A stretch of DNA of 64,000 bases from Vombatus ursinus (lineage: Eukaryota > Chordata > Mammalia > Diprotodontia > Vombatidae). Under the pieces are notes generated by a model. That model worked only from the letters and a program-made list of their open reading frames with translations. It was not told the DNA's origin and ran no database searches. This document shows positions 52,270 to 61,925 of this stretch, piece after piece; the first letter of the stretch is position 1, and the number at the start of each line of letters is the position of its first letter. The DNA lies in NCBI RefSeq assembly GCF_900497805.2, contig NW_020954588.1:8785747-8849746 (forward strand), read 5' to 3'. The position numbers and the translations under genes were made by a program.

Positions 52270-52578
52270 ACTATGCCTCAAATTCAGCCTTCTACCTCTT
52301 ACCTCCTTGCTTTTGCATGGGCTGTTCTGAATGATGGGAATGCATTCCTTCCTCACCTGTACCTCTTAGAATCCTTAACTTCCTACTGGGCTCTGCTCAG
52401 CTTCTAGCCCCTTACCATTTCCTGATCCCCCTAAGAAGTGAACACTTACTCACTACTCAAATTATCTTGCTCTTACTTATTGTATCCCCTGAGTAGAATG
52501 TAAGTTTCTTCAGGGCTTTGTATCACTAGTGCCTAGCATATTACCTGATAGGTACTAAATGTGTGTTGCATGAAGTAT
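52270..52578 (+). repeat. LINE L2, 3' end
   Basis: 'cctgagtagaatgtaagttt', 'cactagtgcctagcatatta' and the preceding coding end ('cttgcttttgcatgggctgt'). Confidence 0.7.
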
Positions 52579-52619
52579 AGAAAGGAAATATTTCAATCAA
52601 AATAGCTGGGATCCACTGA

Positions 52620-52848
52620 AGGCAGCTAGATGGCTCAGTGGATAGAGTGCTGGGGGCTAGAGTCAGGAAGAACGGAGTTCAAATTCAGCCTCAGACACTT
52701 ACCAACAGTGTGACCCTGGGCAAGTCACTTAACTTCTGTCTTAATCCACTGAAATAAATGGCAAACCACCCCTGTATCTTTGCCAAAAAAACCTTAAAGG
52801 GGATCCCAAAGAGTTGGACACAACTGAAAACTGACTAAACAACAACAT
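52620..52848 (+). repeat. tRNA-derived SINE with RTE-type 3' tail
   Basis: 'ggcagctagatggctcagtg' head, 'gtgaccctgggcaagtcact', 'aaatggcaaaccacccctgt' and tail 'caaagagttggacacaactg'. Confidence 0.9.
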
Positions 52849-52862
52849 ATGCTAAGGATTAG

Positions 52863-52990
52863 AGTCAGCATGGTGTAGTGAATAGAGATCTTCCTTAGAA
52901 CCAGGAATACTCAAGTTCTGAACAGTGTGTGTACTTCCTCTGACACATGCTTACTGTGTGACCCTGGACCTAACTCCTCAAAACTCTATA
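52863..52990 (+). repeat. Mar1-like SINE (left piece)
   Basis: 'agcatggtgtagtgaataga' and 'gtgtgaccctggacctaact'. The 3' domain continues after an L2 tail at 53065. Confidence 0.65.
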
Positions 52991-52994
52991 GATG

Positions 52995-53062
52995 GTTAGT
53001 TAGTCAGTCAGTCAATAAGTATTTATTAAGCACCTACAATGTGCCAGGAACTGTGCCGTGTT
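52995..53062 (-). repeat. LINE L2 tail, antisense, inside a SINE
   Basis: 'gtcaataagtatttattaag' and 'cacctacaatgtgccaggaa': only about 65 bases of L2 3' end, starting with GTCAGTCAGTCAA tail units. Confidence 0.85.
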
Positions 53063-53188
53063 TTAGGAAATACTCTAAGACTGCAAGTTGCAGAAAAAAA
53101 GTGTCAACCTACATTGAGGGCAAACTCCCTGGCCAAGGGAGTTTCCTTATTTGGGAATTCCTTTTACAGATGGAATCATGAGAGGTCT
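53063..53188 (+). repeat. Mar1-like SINE (right piece)
   Basis: 'tactctaagactgcaagttg' and 'gggagtttccttatttggga' complete the SINE begun at 52863. Confidence 0.6.
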
Positions 53189-53189
53189 T

Positions 53190-53445
53190 CATAATACTCC
53201 AATGGATCTTCGATCTCATCCACATGGGCACTCTCCTGAACAATGTAGATCACAACCTCTCCATGCCTCCCTGTCCTTTGTGAATCTTATCCACTTCTCC
53301 CCATAAGTTCATAGTGTCTACCCAATATGTTGGCGGCCTTTCTCAAATTCTCTTGACATTGTGTTGATATTGATAAACATGCAAGATGGCCATCATTCAC
53401 TTCTCATTATCAGTAGGTGACATTGTACATTTTTTCTTGTTACAG
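53190..53445 (-). repeat. RTE-type LINE, C-terminal and 3' end, antisense (locus F)
   Basis: The minus strand has 'aggccgccaacatattgggt' (RPPTYWV) and, further on, 'gtggatgagatcgaagatcc' with 'attgg', the 3' end also seen at loci A and E. Confidence 0.55.
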
Positions 53446-53765
53446 TAATCACTTAATAAATTATTATTGACTTGAAGGGGTAATTATGCATAAGTTATTA
53501 GCCCATAGTTCATAGAGTGTTCAACAGTGGTAGGGACTTTAAATGAAACCAATATACCTAGATATTAAATACCTATAACATGTTAGGTGCCATGCAGAAT
53601 GCCCACCTTGAGGTAGGAAAAGGCCTCTGGAAACCACTTGTCTTCTAATTACAAAATCTACTTTTCCATGTCATAATTAATATCAACACCAGTGAGGAAT
53701 CAAATTCTGATAAAATTCTAGGCTTAAGCTTTGGCAAGCCCCTATCTCAAGGCAATTTTTTTTTC
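53446..53765. other. Unassigned DNA
   Basis: No confident feature. Confidence 0.35.
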
Positions 53766-53767
53766 AA

Positions 53768-53872
53768 ATGTCTAATTCAACTCAGTTAAATGAGTATTTA
53801 CTAAGTATCTACTATGTATAGGCAAGGCACTGTGCTGGGCATTGGGAACACTGAGACAAAAAGTTCTATGGT
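53768..53872 (-). repeat. LINE L2, 3' end, antisense
   Basis: 'atgagtatttactaagtatc', 'aaggcactgtgctgggcatt' and the phrase after it. Confidence 0.8.
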
Positions 53873-54143
53873 TGTATGGTGTGTTTAAATTCAGTGAGAG
53901 AGATTTTCACACTGGGGGTTGGTTGGCTTTGCCTGATAAACATGATACACTTGGCAGCTAATTCAAGCCAAAAGCATTTTGCTTGTTTAAACAGCCACGA
54001 GCCTTCCTAAACTCTACAGGTAATAGTATCTTAAACACTTTATATAAGAAGTGGGAGAATGAATAAATTAATGTCAATTTGAAGCTTCATAACCATCTCT
54101 TAGGCTAGAATAAATAACAGCTGGCTAGAATAAAAGTCAAGGG
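53873..54143. other. Unassigned DNA
   Basis: No recognised feature. Confidence 0.35.
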
Positions 54144-54144
54144 T

Positions 54145-54312
54145 TGATCGAGTGTAGATAATGAAGCCCACTTCTTTCCTCTTGGTAGAGAGGTGGGAGG
54201 AGGAAATGATATTCATTCTGTCAGATGAAGTTATTTTGCTGATGGTTTGGCTTAACTGCTTTTCATCAATGAAAGTTGTTTTAAAGGTCAAGGATTGGGT
54301 TGGAAAAATTTA
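54145..54312 (+). repeat. LINE L1, 3' UTR fragment
   Basis: 'cctcttggtagagaggtggg' and 'ggtttggcttaactgctttt' match the L1 3' UTR, and align with 47260-47370. Confidence 0.5.
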
Positions 54313-54504
54313 CATGGAAGGTCAAATTGACAAGAATATCAAAGGATTTTATCAAAGAAAAGAGTGACTTTCAGTAATCAATCTCAAATTTTACCAATTG
54401 ATATAGTTATAATTGGTGGTAATTATCAAAGCATTCAGGTCCTGGATTAAACAGGAACAAGTCAATGGTATGGATTAGATAATAAAGCATTAGAACTAAA
54501 GATA

Positions 54505-54570
54505 TATGATAGATTGTAGGGCTAGTTCTAAGGTCTTCCCCAGCTCTAAATTGGAATTAGGTTCTTCGAT
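54505..54570 (+). repeat. MIR-class SINE, 3' scrap
   Basis: 'aaggtcttccccagctctaa' resembles the SINE 3' end. Confidence 0.35.
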
Positions 54571-54648
54571 TAGAATGTAAATGCCTTGAGGGCAAATATG
54601 GCAAATATGTATCCCCAGAATTTAATAAATGTTTGTTAAATTTTTGAT
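54568..54648 (+). repeat. LINE L2, 3' tip
   Basis: 'gaatgtaaatgccttgaggg', then 'tttaataaatgtttgttaaa'. Confidence 0.55.
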
Positions 54649-54759
54649 AAATCTATGACACTATTGTTGGACATCATAAAACACTATGATTATTTAGTAA
54701 AACACAAAACAAAAATAATTAAATTGTTGTATGGCAATGTGGAAAACCCCTGCAAAGCT

Positions 54760-54832
54760 TATTAGATCATAAGATCATAGATTTAAAGATGGAAATAACC
54801 TTAGAGACCATCTATCCACATTTTGCATGATA
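54760..54832 (-). repeat. MIR3-class SINE, antisense, partial
   Basis: 'aaccttagagaccatctatc' and neighbouring words. Confidence 0.45.
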
Positions 54833-55238
54833 TGCTATAATATATTCTACATAGATCAATGATTCAAATTTTTTTTGTTATTAAAAAAGAAGAAAGTTGA
54901 GTGATATATTTACACAAATTGTGAAGAGAAGGAAAATTTTTATCTATTCAACAAATAGAAGCAATTATAGGAGAAAAGAATTGAAGGTTTTGAGAATATA
55001 AATGTAGAGAGTTTCAGATAACAAAATCAATGCATACAGAATAAAGAAAGAAACAGACTAGGGATAAAGTTTTGCCATAAATATTTATGTTAAAAATCTA
55101 ACGTACAAAATCTCTAAGGAATTGAATTCATAAGATTAAAAGCCATTGTCTGGTAGACAAGTGCCTAAATTGTATGAATAGGTAGTTATCCAAAATAGAA
55201 GCACAAATCATCAGTAGCTAACCCTCCAAAAATAAAGC
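54833..55238. other. Unassigned AT-rich DNA
   Basis: No recognised feature; may be an eroded upstream part of the L1 that follows. Confidence 0.3.
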
Positions 55239-55239
55239 T

Positions 55240-55785
55240 CTTCCAACTTCACTAATCTGAGAAAAATATGTTTAAGCAATCCTAAAATGCCATTTTCACA
55301 CTGTAACTAACAAAGATAATTTTAAAATGGTAGAATTCAAGGCTGACGGGGTTGTGGAGAAACAAATACACTGTTACATCATGGGTCAAGCTATGGATTG
55401 GTGCAATATTTTTAGAAAGCAATATGGTGCTTTGAGAATAAGAACTAGGCAACTTCATGTGTTTTGACCTAGTGACTGCACTACTCAGGCAGTATCCTAA
55501 GAAAGTTTTCGTCAGGAAAACAAGACCTATTTGTACAAAAATAAAGAAGCATTATTTGTGAAAGAAAAAGAAAGAATTGAAATAACCTATGTTTCTCATG
55601 AAATGACTGAACAAATTGTAGCATATGAACATGATGGAGCATTACTGTCCTGTAAGAAAGGGCAAATATAAAAAAAATCCCCTAAATGGAAAGAGACATG
55701 AAACAATACAAAATGAAAAAAGCAAAATCCGAAAAAATACACAATTATCATTACAGAAATAATTATCACAATAGCAATAAAGTCA
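55240..55785 (+). repeat. LINE L1, ORF2 3' region, old copy
   Basis: 'gacctatttgtacaaaaata' is shared with the left edge of the window. Before it are 'gtggagaaacaaatacactg' and 'tggattggtgcaatattttt', after it 'gaacatgatggagcattact', all in L1 order. Confidence 0.75.
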
Positions 55786-56362
55786 AATAAATATACAGGA
55801 AAAAGAGTTCAGAAGGGAATATGGAAATAAACAGAGTATTTTTACTATCTTGTTTAAGTTAACACACAAAGTTTTATAAAGAAAACTTGTAAATAATAGA
55901 GGCCAGTTATATATTTCCATCTGAAGACCAAAGGTATCTGATAGACTGATTATCGTTTGTGTAACCGAATGTCTATTGCTGTCAATAGTTTCAAAGTTTA
56001 GAATATTGAAGACACACCATTTCAATAAACGTAGATGATTTCTATACTTTCAGTCATTGCAATAGTACACACTTCAACATAGTATGAACACCGAATATCA
56101 GCCAAAATTATATGCTTGGGGCTTCACTTACCCTATAACAATACAGGAAATTGCAGTTCCCAAAAAAGCATATGTTAAAATTGATCCCAAATTTCGGAAA
56201 AAATGTCTCTGGAAAAGAAATAGCACAAGAAAGATGGTGAATGACGATCATGGAATAGGATACAATTTTCATAGAGAAAAAAATACATAAGAATTTGATC
56301 GCAATTTCAAAATTTTAAACCTGGACATATTGCACTGTACTCTGATTACTCTTGTAGGGGTG
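55786..56362. other. Unassigned AT-rich DNA
   Basis: No recognised repeat or gene. Short frames here (68-80 codons) show no domain. Confidence 0.4.
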
Positions 56363-56364
56363 TA

Positions 56365-56560
56365 ACTCAAGAGCTGGAAAGGATTTCAGAGACCACCTCA
56401 TCCTACCTCTTCAGTTTACAGATTAGGAAACTGTCACCGAGGGAGATCAAATGACCTGCCCAAGGTCATACAAGTAACTGGTGAAGGAAGGATTGGAGCC
56501 CAAGTGCTTTGTAATCAGTAGACTAGAGTCAATCTTTATCATTCTGCCTCCTACTACATA
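56365..56560 (-). repeat. MIR3-class SINE, antisense
   Basis: 'gagctggaaaggatttcaga', 'cagtttacagattaggaaac' and 'gacctgcccaaggtcataca'. Confidence 0.75.
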
Positions 56561-56848
56561 CTCCTGAATAAGTTATAAGAGGGTAAAGGAAGAGAGAAGA
56601 TTGGACAACAATGAACTGAATGGTTCTAAGAAAACCAACATTTTCCCTTGATGATTAAACATATACAGATACTGATATACAGAACTGTCAACCTAGGAGA
56701 CTGTAGATTTGTATCTATATGATAACATATTTTTGCATGACACCATCAAGTATTTAAATGAATAAATCATTGGTGATCTACCAAAAACCTTCACTATCAA
56801 TTATTGGGTTTTGAAATTAGGCATTCAAGCTGTATCAATTATCTACAA
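56561..56848. other. Unassigned AT-rich DNA
   Basis: No recognised feature. Confidence 0.35.
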
Positions 56849-56849
56849 G

Positions 56850-57098
56850 GTGATGTGATGTGTTAGAGGCCTTGGAGTAGGAAAGAGAAAGCTCTGGGTT
56901 TGAATCTCAGCTGCTATGTGACCCTGAGCAAGTTACTGAAACTCTATGAATTTCAGTGCTCACTTCTATAACTCAGAAATAATAAAACCTAGAGTAGCTA
57001 TCTTGTGGGATCTTTGTAAGGATCAAATTACATAACATGTGCAAAGTATTTTGTAAACCTTAAATCACTATATGAATGCCAACTGTTATTACCTGAGG
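56850..57098 (+). repeat. MIR SINE, near full length
   Basis: 'agctctgggtttgaatctca', 'gctatgtgaccctgagcaag', 'tgtgggatctttgtaaggat' and '3' part 'gtgcaaagtattttgtaaa'. Confidence 0.85.
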
Positions 57099-57602
57099 GA
57101 AAAGTAAAAGCTAGGATATGAGGTAGTCTCAAAGATATTTCTTATTTCAACATTTGAGGTCCCAGGACCTCCTCAGTGTAGGCACTTTCTCCTCTAATAC
57201 AAATCATAAATTCACTGCTTAGTGGATGCTCCTGAAGAGTTTTTATGGCCATTCATCAGCCTAGAGCCAACCTGGTCATTAGCCTCTCCTAACTTAGCCA
57301 GGCTGGTGGTTGGAAAAGAAATATAGAAGTTGGGCCCATATGCAACATCTTTCCAGCTTGGAATTTGCCAGAATCTGTGCTCATTGCACACAACCTTTTA
57401 GAAGGCAGCATCACCTCCACACCACAATAAGGTATCATAGTAGGATAGTAATTGGTTGGGGAGATAATGTATACCCACATCTGAATATTTGGAAATATCC
57501 AAGTAATTAGCTAGATTTTTCAACTTGTTTCCAGATGTGGCCAAATTGTCCTTCTTACTGTTCATAGTACACTGTACTCCATCTCTATCTGTGACTTTGT
57601 TC
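57099..57602. other. Unassigned DNA
   Basis: No recognised repeat or gene. Overlapping frames of 63-68 codons on both strands have no domain. Confidence 0.4.
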
Positions 57603-57604
57603 AC

Positions 57605-57895
57605 TGTCCCCTGGCCTCAAATGCTGCCCCTCCTCACCTCTGACTCACAGAATCCTTCCCTAATGTAACCTTTTACATGTAGCCTGTCTTGATTCTCCCA
57701 TCTGTTAGTGTCTTCCCATCAAAATTACTATCTATCTATCTATCTACCTACCTACCTACCTACCTATCTATCTATTTGTATTTACATAACACATATTGTC
57801 TCTCCTAACTAGATTTAGTTCCTCAAGGGCAAGTATAGCCCTTAGCACAATGCCTGACACAGCAGGTGCTTAATAAATGCTTCTTGACTAAATGA
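57605..57895 (+). repeat. LINE L2, 3' end with internal microsatellite
   Basis: 'cctgactcacagaatccttc'-like coding end, then (TATC)n(TACC)n at 57729-57775. After that 'agttcctcaagggcaagtat', 'aatgcctgacacagcaggtg' and 'cttaataaatgcttcttgac'. Confidence 0.8.
57729..57775. repeat. (TATC)n(TACC)n microsatellite
   Basis: Four TATC, five TACC and again three TATC units inside the L2 copy. Confidence 0.95.
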
Positions 57896-57897
57896 CT

Positions 57898-57970
57898 TTT
57901 GTTTTAGTCTCTGAATCCTCAGTACCTACTAAAATGCCTGGCACATAGTAGGTACTTAATAAATGTGATT
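57898..57970 (+). repeat. LINE L2, second 3' end in tandem
   Basis: 'atgcctggcacatagtaggt' and 'acttaataaatgtg' directly follow a complete L2 end. Confidence 0.85.
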
Positions 57971-58026
57971 AATATGTTTTCATGCAAACTTTTCAGTTGC
58001 AGGCATCCAAAGGAATCATAAACATT

Positions 58027-58117
58027 TTAAATTTGAACTTACCCATAATCATTTATGACAATGACAGTCTAATATAGGGGCATCTTTACCTTTCCATGCC
58101 AAGGACCCATTGGGAAG
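58027..58117. repeat. Local direct repeat, copy 1
   Basis: 91 bases from 'aaatttgaacttacccataa' to 'cccattgggaag' match 59145-59235 at about 84% by eye. The match covers flank and the start of the hAT-like element. Confidence 0.8.
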
Positions 58118-58235
58118 TAGGGCAAAGCCTATGGACCCCTTCTCAGAATGATGTTTTTAAATGCATAAAATAAAATGCATAGAATTAAAAAGGAAACTAA
58201 ATATACTGAAATATCATTGTCAAAAAAAGTTTTGA
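58074..58235 (-). repeat. hAT-like nonautonomous element, antisense
   Basis: 'aggggcatctttacctttcc', 'agcctatggaccccttctca' and 'atgtttttaaatgcataaaa' match the element at 25853. Confidence 0.6.
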
Positions 58236-58842
58236 ATGAATGAGACAAATACATTTAAGAGGAGAAAGGTTTTTGTATTTTACTTCCTCTTACTTAGAAT
58301 AGAATTGTCTGGCCAGATAATGTCTGGGGAAGGTGGTAGGAGGAGAGATATCACCCAAACTTACCTTCTTTAAACTATATCCAGCGTGAAAGATAATCGG
58401 GGGCAATAAAACATTGAAGAAGATTTCTGGATCAAATGTCATCTGCCAGGAAAGATAGACAGAGGTTAAGTTAGGAAGGTGCCACTTTGGGCCCTAGAAC
58501 TTGTGCTCTGAGATCAGCTTTGCAGTTATTTGGGCTTTCAAGGACTGGGGGGCATTCATTTCACTTCACTAGGTCATTAGCAAAAGCCAGAATGGAAAAG
58601 GAAATTCAGATTTAAATACTCAAGAACAAAGGTTTGTTTGAAGACAAGATTTCAAAAGTGAAAGGTATATATCCACCTTTAAAACCTAAAATGAAACCTC
58701 AGGGGACATGGCCAGCAAAGAGACTATTTCTTCTTTACTCTGGCTTGTTCTTTCTCTCTTTTTATGCCAAAGGAATTTGACACTCCATCGAGGCAGTTTC
58801 TGGCCAAAAGATTGTTCTTAAAAATTCCTCCAACATCAGAGA
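58236..58842. other. Unassigned DNA
   Basis: No recognised repeat or gene. Confidence 0.4.
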
Positions 58843-58844
58843 GA

Positions 58845-58985
58845 CAACAAGGAATAGTGGATAGAGAACTGGCCTTAGGACCAGGAATACCTGCATTCCA
58901 GTCACAGCTTTGACATATATTGGGGGTCTGACCTGAGCAAATCACTTAAATCTCTGAGTGTATAAGGCATCTCTCTTAGGAAACC
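58845..58985 (+). repeat. tRNA-derived SINE, partial
   Basis: 'caaggaatagtggatagaga', 'taggaccaggaatacctgca' and 'gacctgagcaaatcacttaa'. Confidence 0.7.
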
Positions 58986-59144
58986 AGGTGACAAAAATCA
59001 TTGATAGAAGAAACTTCATCTTTGAACTCCCAAGAAGATTCCTATCCCTCAAAAGTCCCTTTTGGAAAATTATTATAGTTCATGTTTTGTAACTCTTGTA
59101 GATAACTGGCTATTTGTTCCATTCCAGAGACTAAAATTTCAAAT
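58986..59144. other. Unassigned DNA
   Basis: No recognised feature. Confidence 0.3.
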
Positions 59145-59235
59145 TTAAATTTGAACTTGTCCATGGTCATTTATGGCAATGGCTGTGTAAAACAGGGGCA
59201 TCTTCACCTTTCTATGCCATTGACCCATTGGGAAG
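59145..59235. repeat. Local direct repeat, copy 2
   Basis: Partner of 58027-58117. It holds the first part of the hAT-like element ('caggggcatcttcacctttc') but not the rest. Confidence 0.8.
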
Positions 59236-59862
59236 AATAAGAAAACATATTTGAATATGAAAAATTAACTTCTGAATCATTTGTTGTTTGACTTTACAGT
59301 TGTTGTTTATTTTAAAACAATGAGAAAACCAAAATTGTGTGACTTGGTGCCTAAATACTTGTGTCTGTCATAGGACCTGGTAGTATCAGGACAGGCCAGA
59401 CAATAGGGGAAGGCTCAAATCAGGGATTAGACAGACATATCAAGGTGGGCCACAGAACTGGGAGAGGTCCCATAATGTAATAGGTAGAAGTGCAGACAGG
59501 TACATGAAGTAACGGGGGAGGGAGGGAATTGTCAAAAGGTGGCAGAAAGCAGTTGGTCATTATCGAAGAAATCTATACATATGGTAAGCCTCTGCTAGGG
59601 AAGAGTTCATAGTTATAGGGTAGGCCCTTAGTCCCTTAGAGAAGTAGAGATGTTAAAACACAGTACTACTTCTAGAGGTACTCATCTTCCATAATTCCCT
59701 TCTACTCCAATACCGTAAGTGTTTTTCTTGGATAACGAGAGGCTTTCCATAGTCTTATTAACTTGTCAAGGTCATTCCCACCTCAATGTCTTTGCTAAAC
59801 CTACTACCCTGCTTCCTCCCACCCCCACTTGTTGATTTCTCATATTTAACTGTTTCTGTTGT
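59236..59862. other. Unassigned DNA
   Basis: No recognised repeat or gene. Confidence 0.4.
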
Positions 59863-59864
59863 TC

Positions 59865-59985
59865 CTCCTTCTCCTCTTCTTGTAAGCCCTGACCATCCTT
59901 CAAGACCCAGCTCCAGTATGAAGCCATTTTCTAACTACTACAGGCTCCACAATAATTTCTCCCTCCCTTGAATGTCTATTTTATT
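59865..59985 (+). repeat. LINE L2, 3' coding end
   Basis: 'ccatccttcaagacccagct' and 'ccagtatgaagccattttct' are typical of the L2 coding end. Confidence 0.7.
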
Positions 59986-59987
59986 CA

Positions 59988-60222
59988 TAATGATTACTAT
60001 TCTTTACATTTAGGTAGCTCTTTAGAGTTTGCAATGCCTTTTCTTTAGAACAACTCTATAAGGCAAGTCCTGAGAGTATTATTATCCCCGTTTTAAAGTT
60101 GAGGGAACTGAGACCCTTTGGGGTTACATGATTTATTCCCACAGCTAATAAATGTCAGAACCTGGATTCAAGCCCATGTTTCCTGACACCAAAGCTTAGC
60201 ACTCTATTACCCACTGCACTGC
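59988..60222 (-). repeat. MIR SINE, near full length, antisense
   Basis: 'aacaactctataaggcaagt', 'gagggaactgagaccctttg' and head '...cccactgcactgcc'. Confidence 0.85.
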
Positions 60223-60247
60223 CAGAGAGAGAGAAAGGGAGGAGGAG

Positions 60248-60291
<44 letters not shown>

Positions 60292-60316
60292 GGATAGATG
60301 GATGTATCCATGGATG

Positions 60317-60370
<54 letters not shown>

Positions 60371-60401
60371 CAGATAGATAGATAGATAGATAGATGATAG
60401 A
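60223..60401. repeat. (GA)n then (GATA)n microsatellite
   Basis: A GA run of about 40 bases (60251-60288), then GGAT words and about 22 GATA units to 60395. It abuts the head of the antisense MIR. Confidence 0.95.
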
Positions 60402-60960
60402 CAACAATGCTTAATAAATCACTGCTTTTTCTGTATGTTAGGCATTGTTCTTTAACAATAGAGGCTAGTTGATAATCATTCTCTAGGTTTTTTTTAATGT
60501 ATCTTCTTGCCTATATTGCATGAGGCCTAAGGATACAGATCAGTTCTGATATTTCTTTGTTCATCCTTCTCCCTCACCCCCCTGCCCCACCAAGGTTTTC
60601 AGCACTTAATATAGGCTTCTGTTGATTAGAGAGAGTGCCTATGAAATCACCAGTAGAGTGTACTTGCCAGATGGCCACCATTCATCCTTTGCCTTGCCCA
60701 AAATCATATCCCTGCTTGGGATAACAAGCTCAGGGTGATGCAAGGCCACAATGGGGCTGTGTGCACCTCCAGAGAAGCCATTCTCTTCCCTTCTGCGCTG
60801 TTGTGTATGTGTATGTCCTACAAGCTCTGGCTTCTGTCCAAAGCATCCAAGTTCTGAAATTTCTAGATTGTGAACTCCTCCTTATAGTCTGGGGAGGAGG
60901 GAATTAGCTGTTTTGATAACAGGGGGAAAATGATTTCATTCTTTCTCTGTCTCTGTCTAA
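60402..60960. other. Unassigned DNA
   Basis: No confident repeat or gene. 'gatggccaccattcat' near 60672 resembles a phrase in RTE-type locus F, but the match is too short to call. Confidence 0.35.
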
Positions 60961-60961
60961 A

Positions 60962-61072
60962 TATAATTAGATATTTACATATATATACACATATATTATA
61001 CATACACACATATATCATTATATACATATGCACACATACATAAGCATCTTATATGTGTATGTGTGTGTATAA
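60962..61072. repeat. TA/CA/TG-rich microsatellite
   Basis: About 110 bases of alternating words such as ATATATACACATATA. Confidence 0.88.
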
Positions 61073-61079
61073 TATAAAA

Positions 61080-61158
61080 TCTTCATCTGTAAAATGAGTG
61101 AGTTGGTCTAACTGGTCTCTGAGATCCCTTCCACCTAGAGATCTGTGATTCTCTGACA
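61080..61158 (+). repeat. MIR-class SINE, 3' part
   Basis: 'cttcatctgtaaaatgagtg' and 'gagatcccttccacctagag'. The 5' half is cut off by the microsatellite. Confidence 0.65.
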
Positions 61159-61302
61159 CAACTATATCAATAAGTCAGGAGTCACTTGAGATTTACATTA
61201 TTGTTGCCATCTACTTAATCCTGATGACTTTAATGAGCACTCTGATAGAATGATCACAAGATCTTGTCATCATAAGGTTTAGTGCCAGAAAGGACTCTGA
61301 AC

Positions 61303-61460
61303 CCATGGCATTGTAGATTTAGAGATGGAAGGGACCTAAGAGGTCACTTAGCCCAACCCCCTCACTTTATAGATGAGGAAACCGAGTCCTAGAAAAAAAG
61401 ATGCAACTTGCTCAAGTAGGATGGTGACAGGAGAAAAGCAACCACAAATTCTGGTTCTGA
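61303..61460 (-). repeat. MIR3-class SINE, antisense
   Basis: 'gagatggaagggacctaaga', 'ttatagatgaggaaaccgag' and the decayed phrase after it. Confidence 0.75.
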
Positions 61461-61792
61461 TTTCTACTTGACGTGTAACTGAGAAACAAAAAGATAAATA
61501 AAAGATGGAGGAAAATTAATCAAAATTGCTATTATATGGGCCCAGGGCAATTGGGTAAAAGTTACATTATTCATTTTATGCCAACATTAACTTTCCTCCT
61601 CCCTTTTGTTTATGTGTTTATTTTAATAGGAACTAATGTGGGAAGGGCTAATTAGTCATAATACTTAGATGGACAACTCATTTCACCTGGGCCTTTGTCT
61701 TCTTATTTTTTAAATATGAATAATAGTACTTGTACTATCCATATCTCAAAGGTGTTTTTTGTTTGTATTAGAAAAGAGCTTTATAAATCTTA
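61461..61792. other. Unassigned AT-rich DNA
   Basis: No recognised feature. Confidence 0.35.
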
Positions 61793-61794
61793 AG

Positions 61795-61925
61795 AGGATT
61801 GTAATCAGAAGATTAGGGTTCAAATCACACTTTGGATAGTTACTACCAGTGTTATTTCAGGCAAGTCATTAACCTCCCATTGGACCTCAATTTCCTCATT
61901 TGTAAAATGAGGAGGAAGGCACTAT
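61795..61925 (+). repeat. MIR-class SINE
   Basis: 'gattagggttcaaatcacac' and 'caatttcctcatttgtaaaa'. Confidence 0.7.
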
